A DNA stretch of 64,000 bases from Myrica gale. Its lineage: Eukaryota; Streptophyta; Magnoliopsida; Fagales; Myricaceae. Below the pieces are notes generated by a model. It made no database searches and was not told the DNA's origin. It saw only the letters and a list, made by a program, of their open reading frames with translations. The position numbers were made by a program, and so were the translations under genes. The DNA is taken from the NCBI GenBank assembly GCA_963930655.1, contig OZ005606.1, positions 11,613,501-11,677,500 of the forward strand, in the 5' to 3' direction. Shown here in pieces: positions 23,615 to 35,789 of this stretch (position 1 is the first letter of the stretch; each line of letters begins with the position of its first letter).

Positions 23615-23984
23615 TGGTCGTAAAGGATCTTAGGAAGGAGAGGAGAATGTCGAACTCACCGATTTGTAGGAAGAAAAGTTTGAGAGAGGAAATGTCGGTT
23701 TCAAACCAATTTGGGGGCTGAAATTGTGGGAGCCGAAAACGAATGTTCCGTGATTTGAAATTTCGAGAGAGGAACTGAGGAAAAAATATTCACTGGGGAA
23801 AAAAAGAAATTTTGAGAGAGGAGAGCGGGTCTGGAGCTGGAAAAGGGTCTTAGTCGTGTTTTCAACGGGTTAAGCTCATTTAATGACGTGACATAACTCT
23901 TCACCATTAGAATGCTTAAGAACGAATCTTGATCGCCGCTTATGAGGCTTATAACCATAAGCGCTTACGAGAATAACTGAACTC
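23615..23984 (-). repeat. Right terminal inverted repeat of the Mutator-like element
   Basis: Reverse complement of 20049-20390. The ORF at 23701-23958 (minus strand) and the ORF at 20069-20473 (plus strand) are the same repeat read in both arms and are not genes. Confidence 0.83.
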
Positions 23985-23994
23985 CAGTCATTGC

Positions 23995-24878
23995 AGCCTA
24001 AAACCAAACTTTATTTGACGAAGAAGAGAGAGTAAGAGAGTAAGGATTTAATGAGAGATGACAAGTGCATGCGTTGGACCGAGAGTCAAACAAAGTGGAG
24101 AAAATGAGTTTGGAAGAGAGAGAATAAAGAATGTGCTACGTGTTGGAGGGAATCGAGTCATTTCACGAATGTAAGGAGGGTAAAACGGAAAGAAAAAATT
24201 TAAGTGGCTCACGTGGACGGGCTTATTACCGTCAGTATTAACGGCTAAATCGGCTTCAGAGTTTTAATCGATGGAAATCAGAAGATCGTGGGCCCAATGT
24301 CACAAAATCAAGACAAAAGGTGCAAAGTGTCAGACATCCCATAGTTCAGGGTGCAAAGTGTAATTTCCCCAAAAATTTTAAACTCCCCTCAGCCCTCTCG
24401 CACGTCCCCCTCTCTCCGCTTCTCCCTTTCAGCTCATTCCCTCTCCTCTCAGCTCCTACACCGGTGTCCGGCGACCTTTAATCTCCTCCACCAGCGACCT
24501 CTCTCCCTCTCCCTCTCAGCGGCTCAACCTCTCTTCCTCTCTCGGGACTCTCTCTCTCAACCGCCTAGTGCCACTCTTGATTGCCGCATCCCGCCGTGCT
24601 TCGGTGCTCCGTGCTCGTCCAGGTATCCCTCTCTAAGCCTCTCTCTAAATTCTAATAGCTTGATGATTGTAATTTGTGAATTTGTTATGAGTTATCTGTG
24701 ATTTGGTAATGTGATTAGAATGTAGGGTTTGAAGTTTGAAATTTTTTAATTTTTAAATGTTGATTGTGAATATGTGATCTGTGAATGTGATTAGGATTTA
24801 GGGCTTGAAAATTAAATATGTGATATGTGATTGAGATTCTTTTGCTGGTTGTTTTTATGCTTTGCGATATGTGAATGC
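23995..24878. other. Former 5' flank of the ABCB19-like exon, MITE end and CT-rich leader-like DNA
   Basis: Directly right of the Mutator target site is sequence that, on the minus strand, would be the 5' UTR of the ABCB19-like exon. A fragment related to the 5677-5919 MITE ends at about 24364 (GTGCAAAGTGTAATT). From 24366 to 24620 the DNA is CT-rich and ends at a good donor (CGTCCAG then GTATCC), like a non-coding first exon, followed by intron-like AT-rich DNA. Confidence 0.4.
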
Positions 24879-24977
24879 GTGATATCTGTCATGTTAGTGG
24901 GTCATCTTGGTGAACTTTCTCTTTATGGTGCTTCGATGGCCAACTCTTTCGCATCTGTCACGGGTTTTAGCTTGTTG
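24879..24977 (+). pseudogene. MATE (DTX) transporter exon fragment
   Basis: Translates to VISVMLVGHLGELSLYGASM followed by ANSFASVTGFSLL, the first conserved block of plant MATE efflux carriers (V.GHLGEL.L...S.A.SF..VTGFSLL). It stops at a perfect GTGAGT donor at 24978. The preceding residues up to an in-frame ATG at about 24832 do not resemble the family. No other MATE exon is found downstream, so this is an isolated exon piece, either left from a deleted gene or carried by a transposon. The donor site suggests genomic, not processed, origin. Confidence 0.68.
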
Positions 24978-27059
24978 GTGAGTTGGGTTCACTTCAACGT
25001 CTTTCTGGATTTTAGTTTTTAGAATTGTTAACGGTTCTTAGCTGTGTCGTCAGAAAAGTCTATTCTGTTTGTTTTTGTTCTATTCAATCTTGTTTATATT
25101 ACAAGCCATGAAAACTGTGTTTGGTTAGTTGGAAATGAAAAGGAAATATGTGGAAGGAGTGTTCAAAGGATAGATGTGACTATTGTGAGCACAGGAGAAG
25201 ACCCATAAATTTGCTAGAGTGCCGCTTACCCAAGACCCATGATCTTAAAAGCAACTAAATCCCTTAGATGAGCCAAATGCTTCAAATACTTTCTTTACCA
25301 TATTTTAGGGCCAATGCACTTAGATAAATCCATTAGATGAAATATGATGAAATTAGAACAAATTGTTGACAACTTAAAAGTAGATAAATAAATAAATAAT
25401 GCTGCAGAACGTGAAATAGATTATGTCTTAAATGTATTAGAACTGGTTGAGTTTTTGCATGACAAAAGCAACAAGGTATGAAGCATTATACTGGAAAGCA
25501 TGACAAAAGCAACAAGCTTTACTCTCATTTTAAACCCATTTTATTCTCTCACCGTAGGCATGAAACTCTTTTCTTTACAGAGAAGTTCATAGTTGTTGAT
25601 TTGGTGAAACAGTTCTAATGTAACAGTTTTTTCCTATGTAATTTAGATTCGTTGTCTTGTTCAATTGGTCAGAGGTGACTATCAAGTTGTTTCGCATCAG
25701 CTTGAATCACAGATTGACTCATTGCTGATGTTACTTGGCATATATTATCAACTGCATAATTGACATATATAATTTTTTTGTTGATGAATTTTATTTTGTA
25801 CGGTATGTTTATTTCAATATTTTTAGTCCTTAATTTTCGATATTAACTCTAAAACACCTTTTTGCATCACGTATAATTTTTTTTGTCATTTCGCCTTAGG
25901 AGTTCGCCCCCTTCAAATTGGATCCTGGTTCCGCTTGTGACTGTCTCTCTCCCATGCATGCATCTTTCTCTTTCCATCGAAGGCCTGACTCCTGCTTCAG
26001 TACAATAGCCTCCAATCACAGCTCCGTCAAATTCCATTCTATTCTTGTCTATGGAGGTAGATAAACGCACCTATGCTTGCTTTTGTTTCCTTTTCTGTGT
26101 TTTCCCGTCTATCTATTTGTTTCATTTAATTGATCTTGAACTTATTTTTGTCTGTCCTGATTTATTGGGGGGTTTGTTGTTCTTCCTTGAGGTTCTTCCT
26201 TGTTTGGACACTGAGAAACTAGAGGGAAACAATAGGAAAAAAAGTTCTTGTTTTTGCTTCAAGCTAAGAAACTTACCTGAAGTAGGCCATTCAAAATCTT
26301 ACCGACCTAAAGCTACTTCTCTATCTCGTTACCAAGGGTTTTGGTTCGAGTCTAAACTCTGTATTTATCCCAACCAACAGTGGAAATTCTGTGTTCTTAG
26401 GGAATTTTATTTAGAGGAGTGGGACATTGAGTATGTCTGATAGTAAGAAGCAAAAACTACATCAAATATGGTTCTATGATAACTCAGCTGAGTGGAGATT
26501 TTAGTTTTTTCTTAGGTCCCATTAATGAAAGACTCGTAGCTTAAAAGCATGATTTTCATATTTTTTTTTCTCTAGTCTTACAGCAAAAAACCGGTGCCTA
26601 TTTTCCTTTTGTAATACCTTCAGTGTTCTTATGTTCTCAGATTATCTTTGTAAATAAGAGCAGATCGATTTCCAAAACCTGTAAATCGTCTATTTACATG
26701 GGGCGGAAGAAAAAGAGCAAGCGGCTTTCTGATTTTCAAAGGTCTAAATTTTGCTGTTTGTGTTTGTGTACCAACATACTTATCATCATGTGAATTTGCG
26801 ATTTTATGATGTTTCATAGGGGTTAATTGGAACTAATCATGTTTTTAGTGACGTCCATTTCCCTTAAATTTCAGGGCTCGCTGAGAAAGCAATCCATTGA
26901 CTGAGCAGTTTCTTCCGGAGTAGAAGTTGAAGTTAACTGATCATCATTTGGTTCCAGGATTACGAGGAAGATTCTTTCAATCATACAATGAATGAAATGT
27001 TTATTTGTCGGGTGCTCATGGCATTTCCAACAGCGTACAATTTACTACACTGATTTACA
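24978..27059. other. Intergenic, no gene recognised
   Basis: Mostly AT-rich DNA. An ORF at 26045-26440 is Cys/Phe-rich without similarity that I recognise. The stretch 25890-26050 is C/T-rich and could be part of an old leader. Near 26930-27055 lies sequence just upstream of the kinase remnant. Confidence 0.35.
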
Positions 27060-28788
27060 TCATGGTGGCACTTGGGAAGAAAAGAAAGGGGTTGGAAAAT
27101 TTAGGCTCAAGCTACAGTTCTCTGAAACCATTGATAACCATTTTGTCTCACTTGTCACTGGGAAATAGCTCAATGCACAAAAAGAAGTGCAAGGAAGATG
27201 AAGTTGAGGAAGTTGGTTCCAGTAAGAACGTTTTTCAAGGAATTTGTCCAAACCCACTAGCGAGGGCCTTAAGAGAAAAATTGGGTGTCTAGATGCGGCA
27301 ACTAAAATGGGGAGGAAGAAGAAGGTTGAAAACAGGATTATGATTTGGGTGTGACAATTGGACAAGGGAAGTTTGGCTCAGTAATGTTGTGCAGGAGTAA
27401 AGTGAGCGGAGAAGAGTTTGCATGCAAGACATTGCGTAAGGGTGAGGAGCTTGTGTATCAGGAGGTGGAAATAATGCAGCATCTCTTTGGTCATCCTGGT
27501 GTTGTGTCACTGAAGGCGATGTATGAAGATACAGAATCCTTTTATCTTGTGATGGAGTTTTGCTCTGAAGGACTGCTGCTTGATCAGATGGCTAGGGAAG
27601 GGCCATATTCAGAGCATCGAGCTGCTAATATACTCAAGGAACTGGTTTTAGTTATCAAGTATTGCCATGATATGGGAGTTGTTTACCGTGACATAAAGCC
27701 TGAGAACATCCTGCTTTCAAGTTCAGGACGGATGAAGCTTGCAGACTTTGGCTTAGCAGTGAGAGTATCTCATGGTAATGATGATTCCATCGGAGTTTCT
27801 ATGCAATTTTTTCACCATTCAGATATTTAGAGTTATGCACATGCAGGAGACATATTTTCTGGAAAAGAAATTATCTATTTCTAGAATTGTTTTACGTAAT
27901 AAGCTCAGAGGGGACAAAGTCGTGTGAGACGAGATTAAGTGATTTAAATGGTTCATTAAAGTAGAAGAGCCATTAACTTTACTAATAGGTTTCTTTGTCA
28001 TTTATATCTTAGCTTGTTTAACCAACCTCTTGCTGTCGGGTGGCACCTGTTGCATTTTGAGAAGTTGGAATCTGGTGTTCAACCATGTAGAATAGGTGAT
28101 GGAGATTTTAGGTTTACATTACCTTTCTGCCCAATATAACAATTTGATCAAATCTCAACAAGAATGTTGAAGCTATGGAACGCAGAACAAAATGGGTAGA
28201 GTAATGCTGCTTTCTTGGAAACGTCAATGTGTGGGTAGTCTTTTATAGCTCAGATGGAGTGCTTGGTTTGCATAAAATGTGGTTAGTTCCAATATTAATT
28301 AAAGTGGACTTCTCGGCACTTGCTAAAAGATAAATGTGAATCTTTATTTACTATGAAAAGTATCTGTAGTCCCCTGACCCTAGTAAAATAGTTAACTATG
28401 GTTTGCCTACGTCTTTCTCTCTTATTGTTCTTTAGTTTGCATTCAAGTAGTAGTACGTTGTGTAAAATGAACCGTGATTTCTTTTCTGCAGGCCAGAGCC
28501 TGACAGGCGTGGTTGGAAGTCCTGCTTATGTTGCCCCAAAAGTTTTGGCTGGTGATTATTCTCAAAAGGTTGATATCTGGAGTGCTGTAGTTCTCCTTCA
28601 TGCACTTTTGGTTGGCATACTTCCTTTCCAGGGTGATTCTGTGGGGGCAATTTTTTTGGCTATCGAGAAGGGGAACCTTGACTTTGAGAGTGGAGTATGC
28701 GCATCAGTCTCTCGACCTGCCCGGAATCTGATCGGCCGTATGCTCACAAGGGATGTTTCAACAAGGGTAACTGCTGACGAAGTATTAA
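27060..28788 (+). pseudogene. PEPKR2-like serine/threonine kinase (CDPK-SnRK superfamily), degenerate
   Basis: Exon a runs 27060-27774; exon b runs 28492-28788, joined by a split Gly codon (CATG/GC) with GT-AG ends. The N-terminus keeps LGKKRKGLE, HKKKCKEDEV and, in the next frame (27262-27335), EGLKRKIGCLDAATKMGRKKK. The kinase part, back in the first frame, has IGQGKFGSVMLCRSKVSG, FACKTL with the ATP-binding Lys, DIKPENILL and DFGLAV. The HRD His is Tyr (VVYRD), the APE Glu is Lys (AYVAPKVL), and the WSAG Gly is Val. In-frame TAG and TGA codons at about 27291 and 27327 interrupt frame one. After ADEVL a GTAAGC donor appears, but no following HPWI exon was found. The family relates to phosphoenolpyruvate carboxylase kinases. 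Pseudogene is the best reading. Confidence 0.78.
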
Positions 28789-29899
28789 GTAAGCTCCAAA
28801 TATTCCGTTTTGTTTACACGAAGTGAATTCTTATGCAGAATAGGGTCTCTCTGTCATTCTGAATTACGAAGGCATACTAATCCAATCACGAAGTTTTAGA
28901 TTTTGTTTACATCCGATGGAGGGTTATTCTGGAGCCAGTCCTGCTATCCCTCTTTATGAGCATTCCTGTAGTCCTGTGCAAGCATCTATAATGTTTGAGT
29001 TCTATAAAATGTCAACCTTGAAGCTAAGTGTGCTATCTTTTGGTGTCTAAGTGGCAGCAAGAGTTTAGGTTAGGTCTTTACATATAAATCTTGCCGATCA
29101 AAGATGAAGAAGAGAGGAGGCCTTGTTGGTTCAGCTGTACGACAACGAACGAGCATACTTATCCAGCACCTTGGGTGATAGGGTGTCACTGAGTTTTGCT
29201 ACACTGTAACATAGGGTTCTGCTTGAGGGGCCCAGTCCTGTATATGGAAATTTATGCCGTCTTTTGGATTATACTGGGAGAAAAGCCATATCGTCTTTCT
29301 ATCATGGCGTATTTGTGACCATCCAATTATTGGATAAAGACCATAGGAACCTGTTTGAGCCTTACCTTAATCCAATTCTTGTCTCACAACATATAATGCA
29401 CTCGGTCAAAAGTTCACAACATATAATCCAATTATTATTCCCAGTTCCGTTGAACTTCATCTCATCAAATTTAGCAATCGAAGTATTTACCATCATTACT
29501 GAATCTGATGCTTCGATACCAATTTGTGTTACCGTGCACACCAATGATTTAACGTGGTTCGACAATATGTCTACGTCCACAGGAGAGCGGCCAAAGGTTT
29601 TACTATCTTGTATAATTCTTAGATTACATCATTAGACTATTTATAAGAAACCTCATACCCTGCATCCTTAAACCTATTAGAACTCAAATACTTAGATATC
29701 TAATTAGAACTAATATACTTTGATATCTTAATAGAACTCAAATGCTTAGATATTCTATTATAACTCAACTACTTAGATATCCTAAAAATAGGAGTCATCT
29801 TTATCCAACATACAACAACAACAATTTACTCCCAGTTCATCAAATTCATCACAACAACAACGGTTTTTCACGAACTTACTCAGTTCGGCGTCTGGTGTT
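28789..29899. other. Intergenic with short tandem array
   Basis: No gene is recognised. At about 29675-29785 a 35-36-bp unit (TAGAACTCAAATACTTAGATAT and variants) is repeated about three to four times with substitutions. It resembles the repeated promoter region of some LTRs, but no second LTR is seen. Confidence 0.45.
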
Positions 29900-30352
29900 C
29901 GTCAAACGAGTAGGGAGGTGCTAGTGGAGCTGGGAGAGGCGACGATTTTGCCACGTGCTACTTCGTGGGGTGTGACACGCTTGTCTGACACATCTGACAG
30001 TGTCAGAAGAGCAGAGAGGATTCGGCGCGGTATTGAGGCAGATCTCGTTGTGGATGGTGGCCTTTCTGTAGGAATGTCAGGGTCAAGCTAGCGTAGGCCA
30101 CACCCGACAATCCCTGACCAGGGGTAACGGATTTAGAGGCTTGGCAAGCTATTCTGGAACATGAGAGGGATTTGTTGGTAATAGAAAAAAGGGAAATGAG
30201 ATTGATGAAGACTTTATTGATAGCAGATTCGCAAGATGGGATCTTGGGCCCAAAGTTGGGTCGGGTAAGTATTTCGAACCGAGAGGCCTTTGTGAACCGA
30301 CTTATTGTTGTTAGAGGCCAAATGGGCTTTTATTTCTGAAGCTGAATCTAAG

Positions 30353-30511
30353 AGGCTGTTCGGTGATGGAGTATTTTGAGAATTTTTAGGTGATGTTAAC
30401 TTTATTGGCATGCGTGCAGTAGTTATTTTTAAGTGATGTTAAAAAACATGTTCGGTTTGTGTATTCTCAGGATTCAAAAAATCCTGAGAATTTAAAGTAA
30501 CCGAACAAGCC
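30353..30511. mobile_element. 159-bp MITE inside the LINE
   Basis: Ends AGGCTGTTCGGT and ACCGAACAAGCC are imperfect inverted repeats. Identical CTAAG pentamers flank it (30348-30352 and 30512-30516). Length and TWA-containing flank suggest a PIF/Harbinger-type MITE, but the class is inference. It must be younger than the LINE. Confidence 0.62.
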
Positions 30512-31004
30512 CTAAGTCTTTGGAAATATCGTTGGTAACTATTAGCAGTATTACTAAAAACCCATCCAGCCCACCCCACTCTAATGTGGATGCTCATTTT
30601 CAAAACAAAGGGAAACGAGAAATGGATCATGCAAACCAGTTAATTGGCTCAGGTTCAATACTAGGTAAAAGGAGAGTGGAAGCTGACCTGACAAAGGAGG
30701 ATTGACGGTCTTCAAAGAAATTCTCGTCAAATTTGCCTCTTAATGGACTCGACTCCTCTATGAATGAGTTTGGTTCTGATTTCGACTTCTCTGCGACAGA
30801 AGATGATTCCAAACTGTTAGCTTCCTGAGTGCCAAATGCAAATTTCAAGAACAGGGGCACTAGTTTTCTGAGGGCTAGTAGGAGGACTGCACGAGGGAGG
30901 CAAAGGGCGGGAGCTCTGCCTATGACCCAGGGGGTTCAAGAGGATATGATTATTGACGCGGTTACGACGATTGAGGAGGGCCATCCCATTCCCCCTCCGC
31001 CACA

Positions 31005-34000
31005 ATGAGCATCCTCTTTTGGAATTATCGGGGCCTCGCCCATGTTTCGATAATTAGAACTCTTCGAGCAATGCTTAGACAGGAGAACCTGGACTGTCTT
31101 TGCATCTCTGAAATGAAAATTTCTAACGCTTCAGGTATTTTGGCAGGTCTCGGCTATCCAGATTCTTTGGATGTGCCTGCGGATGATGTGGAGTTTGATG
31201 TTAAGATTGTGAAACATCTGTTTTGTGTTGTTATGTTAGGTGAGTCTGACGCTTAGAATTGGACTCTTTCTTTGGTGCATAGCCCGTGTGAGTGGCATGA
31301 AAAAGATGCTTTCTGGGTGGAGGTTGACATGGTGGGAAGAAATTGCATGGGACCGTGGTTGATATTGTGAGACTTCAACGCCTTATCGGGTTAACATGAG
31401 AAATGGGGAGGGAGGTCGTTTGTGTCATCCTCGAGCAATGGTTTCTATAGCCTTAAATTGTCTCACGGTCTAATTGACGTTGGGAGCTCTGGTCCCTACT
31501 TTACCTGGTGTAACGACCGGGGTGGGAGACAGAAGATCAGAGAGTAGCTGGATAAGAGATTGGCAAATAGGGAGTGGACCATTAGGTTCCCACGAGCGCT
31601 TATTCGAAATCTTCCGAGACATCTTCCGACCATGCTCCAATCTTGTTAAAACTGGAGGGGGCTATAAGAGCAGGTGCCAAACCTTTCAGGTTTGAGAGCT
31701 GCTGGACTCGTGACAAGGGCAGCAAAGTGGTGGTTGCCACTCATGAGGCTTTGAAAATTTGGAACAAAGAGCATTTTGGTGTGGTGCAGAGACATGCTAA
31801 GTTTTTATCTGGTAAACTGGAATATTTGCAGGGGCTGGACCCAACCAAATCTACTTGGGTAGCAAAACAGAGTGTGCATGTTGAGCTTGCTGAAGCCCTC
31901 AAGTGGGAAGAGTGTTTATGGAAACAAAAATCTCGTGTGAGCTGATTGACTACTACTGATTTAAACACCAGATTTTTTCACATGTTGATTGTGATAAGGC
32001 GTCACATAAACAATATTGAATTATCAAGAACAGGCAGGAGGAATGGATTCAAGGGAGGGAAGAGATCGGGAACCATGCTATGGTTTTTTTAAAACACCTT
32101 TATTCCTCTTCTAATTTTGAGAGACAGTTGGACCTGTCATATTTAATGTAGCCGGTGATTACATTGGAGGATAACGCTAGCCTTTGTGAGATGCTCTATG
32201 TTGAGGAGATAAAATTTGCGATTGACCAAATTGGGGCTCTCAAAGCCTCGGAGCTAGATAGGATGTCTGCACTTTTCTATCATAATTATTGGACCACTGT
32301 TCATGATTCTCTCATCGCCATAGGGCTGCATTTTTTCCGTAAGAGATTCATTCTCAAGCAGCTTAACCATAGCTTCTTGGTGCTTCTGCCAAAAGTGGTC
32401 AACCCCTCTAAAATTGAGCAATTCAAGCCTATAAGTTTTTGCAATGTAGCGTATTAGGTGATTTCAAATGTGTGGATGCTTAGGTTGAAGCGGGTGATCT
32501 CAAAATTAATTTTACCGTTTCAAGCCGCTTTTGTTCCGAGAAAGCTTATATAGGAAAATATCATTTTGGGACAAGAGTTGCAGCACTCTATGAAAGGTAA
32601 AAAGGGCAGGAAGGGACTGACTACTTTAAAAATAGACATGGAGAAGGTGTATGATCGCATGGAGTGAGATTTCCTCCTCAAAGCGTTAAGGTGTTTCAGT
32701 TTTGCTGATAACTGGGTCGCTTGGATTGCGCAATGTATCACTACGGTCAGTTTCTCGATACTGCTTAACGGTTCTCCTCATGGATTTTTTCGGCCTTCTA
32801 GGGGTTTGCGGCATGGTGACCCTTTGTCACCCTTTTTATTTATTATTGGGTCCGAAGTATTATCCAAGCTTCTTCTTCAAGCGAAGGAACATGGCGCTTT
32901 GCATGGGGTCAAGGTGAATATGGCAACACCCCTATCTCACACCTGTTATTTGCGGACGACCTCATGATCTTTGCGCGGGCTAATAGACAGGAAGTTAGCA
33001 CTATCATTGATGTTCTATCCAAATATTCACTTTGGTCTGGCCAAAAGGTGAATTATGGCAAGTCGGCCTTATATTGCAGTGAGAACACAAACGAAGAGTT
33101 GGCAGTAGCTCTGTGCAGATCTTTTCATGTCAGCTCTATGACTCTTAACAAAAAATATCTTGGATTGCCGTTGTTTAATGGGAGATCTAGGAAACGGGCC
33201 TTTGATGAGGTAAAATAGAAGGTTCTTTCCAAGGTGGCTGGGTGAAAAGTCAGAGCACTGTCCCTGGCTGGGAGAACAACCCTGATCAAATCGGTCGTCC
33301 ATGCATGCCTATGTACTACATGTCTTCATTTCTGTTACCGATGGGCTGGTGTGAATAGTTGGATGCATTCTAAAATTTTTTTGGTGGAGTTTCCCCACCC
33401 AAAAATCTAGAAACTTTACACCTCGTGCGTGGAGTGACATATGCTTGCCAAAAGTGATGGGCGGGTTGGGGTTAAGGAAATCTTTCGAGACGAACAAGGC
33501 GCTTATTGCGAAGTTGGGCTGGAAGGTGGTGAGTGATCCAGAGAGTCTGTAGGTCAAAATCCTGAAGCTGAAATACCGTGTGACTAATCCTTTGGATCCT
33601 CAAGTTTTAGGGGCAATATTTCCTTTGTTTGGAGGGGCATTCTGTAGGTGATGCCTTCATTCATAAGTGGTATTGGCATTCTTCCAAGGTAGGGAAATTC
33701 AGTTAGGATCCGGGATGCCCCTTGGAAGGTAGATGAGATGATTCGGATGTCAGAGTGGTTAGTGATCTTGTGTGTTCTGCGTCTGGGCAATGTGACTCTG
33801 CTCTTATCAAGGACTTATTCGAACAGACTTATGTGGTTGAGATTTTATGTATGCTGCCACCCAATCTTGAAAGGGCAGATCAGTGGATTTGGATTTTTGA
33901 ACCTTCTAGGGTTTTTTCTGTCAAGTCTTTCCTGAAAGAGGAACATATCGGGAGAGCAACATGGAATATCTTCCTTGAGGGTAAGCAATGAGAGGCACTG

Positions 34001-34600
34001 TGGAAGACGACATTTTAGGATCGCCTCAAGATGATGTTATGGAAGATGACTTTTGGAGCTCTTAAAACTTGTGGGAAACTGGGCAGAATGTTTGAGTGTG
34101 AGCTTGAAGCTCCGTTTCTTTGTTCATTGTGTAAAGAAGCTCTTGAGGACTCTGTGCATCTTCTGGCAAACTGTCATGTGGCTATTATTGCTTGGCGTGA
34201 ATCCCTCTTTGGCTATTCCTATTGATTGTTTGGGCTTTACCTTTGCTCCAGCTTTGATTTCTTTCATTCTTGAGGTTGAGACTTGATTAAACTTACCATG
34301 GGATGCGGTGCATGCTTTCTCTCTCAACGCTGCGATCGTGATGGATGTGATTTGGAATGTTTGCAATATGTTGGTACATTTGATATCCCGCTGGACACTA
34401 ATAATATGATCCCCTCTATTCGTAGGAGATATTCTAAGCACTGGTTAGCTTGGCTGGGCGTGGAGAGGCAGGCTGGCCTCAGGTGGATTCCCCCTCTGAC
34501 GGGTAGTTTAAAGATTAACACGGACGTGACTGTACGTTCGTATGAGTCTTGGTGCGAGATTCTTGCAGTTCCCTATGTATGGTTTACACGGAACAATTAG
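31005..34600 (+). pseudogene. LINE ORF2 remnant: endonuclease, reverse transcriptase, RNase H
   Basis: The endonuclease start reads MSILFWNYRGLAH and LDCLCISEMK (31005-31256). The linker holds ALKIWNKEHFGVV (about 31750). Reverse transcriptase blocks: NHSFLVLLPKV and IEQFKPISFCNVAY (to 32457), FVPRKLI then a stop, TTLKIDMEKVYDRME (about 32640), GLRHGDPLSPFLFI (about 32800) and the catalytic LLFADDLMIF at 32943-32972. Then KKYLGLPLF (about 33160) and a weak RNase H start, LKINTDVTV (about 34510). These are hallmarks of plant L1 elements. The FADD motif is preserved although the frame is broken on both sides. Confidence 0.82.
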
Positions 34601-34951
34601 CTGCTATGGACTCCCTTGTGGGTGAGGCTTGCACTTTGGCCTGGAGTGACTCTCTTACCTTGTGTAATGACATTCTATCTCAACCCCAACCTCTTTGCTG
34701 GGTTATTTCTTCCTCTGTGGGTGTTATTAGGCAGGGGCTGGTGGATTTCAAAGATTAGAAGATTGCGTGAGTGTCGCGTTGGTGTAATGGTTTGTCACAT
34801 CGCTTGGCCTTGTGGGCAGTGTGTAGTGGTAGAACTGGTTTCTCTTATGAGCATGAGATTTCCGAGCATATCCGACATTGTGATATGCATTCCTATCCTT
34901 AGTTTTTCGCTTTTCAGCTAATAATACGAGGTTTTTCAGCAAAAAAAAAAA

Positions 34952-35789
34952 GGATTGTTAGTGTTACATCAAAAGTGAAAAAAAATGAAGATCATTTTTA
35001 AGGCTTTGTTTGTTTTGATGCGAAACACTAAATATTTTTGGCATACGTAGGAATGATTTCTAGAAAATTCAGATTTACAAACATAGAGTGTTTTCACGTA
35101 GAAAATATTTTACGGAAAATATTATTTTACAAACGTAGAGTGTTTTTCAGGTGGAAAATATTACGGGAAATAATTTTTCACTTCCTGAAAATATTTTATG
35201 TAAACTTAGCCCATGACAGTTTTTGTCGGCGCCTCGTTTATTTTGGCCGGTCCCTGTCCTCATATTTCGCATGCTTACAACAGAAAGAGGAATGGTTGTG
35301 ATTGGCTACTACTTAAAGTTTGTTTGTTAGTTTTTTCTAAATCTACTACTTAAAGTTCAAAAGAGGGAAATGTATTGGAACTAATAAGGTGCTGATCGCC
35401 AGCTGGGCTGTAACCAGTTGTACCACTCATGGTTTATTAGCTTCAAGTTTCGGAGTTCGAGTGCGGACATAAGTTGAAATCGTTTGAATAAAGTTGGACT
35501 TTGGGCCTAGTAGATGGGCTTGAAGCTCTCTGGTGGTCTTGCTGGTGCTGTGATGGGCTTGCCCTTTAGGCAGTAGCTATGTCTCAAACCGAATATTTTG
35601 CAGTAAGGAATGCTCTTATAGTCATGCCCAGAGAGGGTTCCTATGTTGGTCGCCCCTCTTTTGCTTCGAGAAAAAAAAAGGTGTTGATCCTCCTGGAAGA
35701 CGGTACTTTTTGTTAGACTTGAAAAAGAGTCGGAGGAGGCCTAAATCATTACTTCATCTTTGTGCTTGTATCTGACTATATATATATAT
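34952..35789. other. Intergenic between LINE and pararetrovirus fragment
   Basis: Between 35000 and 35210 AAATATT words recur several times, with TTTACAAACRTAGAGTGTTTT present twice (about 35069 and 35129), a local duplication of about 60 bp. From 35380 to 35480 there is a weak tRNA-like stretch (GGAGTTCGAGTGC). No gene is recognised. Confidence 0.35.

Larger units (their letters stand above)
20049..23984. mobile_element. Mutator-like element with long inverted repeats, inserted at the ABCB19-like start codon
   Basis: The left end GAGTCCAGTTATTATCGTAA and the right end, read inward on the minus strand as GAGTTCAGTTATTCTCGTAA, are the tips of inverted repeats of about 340-370 bp (20049-20390 and 23615-23984). 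The flanks are CAGCCATTGC (20039-20048) and CAGTCATTGC (23985-23994): a 10-bp target duplication with one mismatch, typical of Mutator elements. The CAT inside the left flank is the antisense of the ABCB19-like ATG. No transposase is recognisable, so it is non-autonomous. A second inverted-repeat element occupies 20711-22746. Confidence 0.85.
29900..34951 (+). mobile_element. L1-type LINE retrotransposon, decayed
   Basis: ORF1-like remnants (to about 31005) are followed by an ORF2 remnant with endonuclease, reverse transcriptase and RNase H parts in order, and an A-rich tail AAAAAAAAAAA at 34941-34951. The left limit is uncertain because the ORF1 region is poorly conserved. At least ten stops or frame changes disrupt ORF2. 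A 159-bp MITE lies in the ORF1 region. Target duplications were not resolved. Confidence 0.8.

Noticed and set aside
35380..35480. Possible tRNA-related SINE with GGAGTTCGAGTGC
   Set aside because: Only a weak B box; no A box at the right spacing and no flanking duplication seen.
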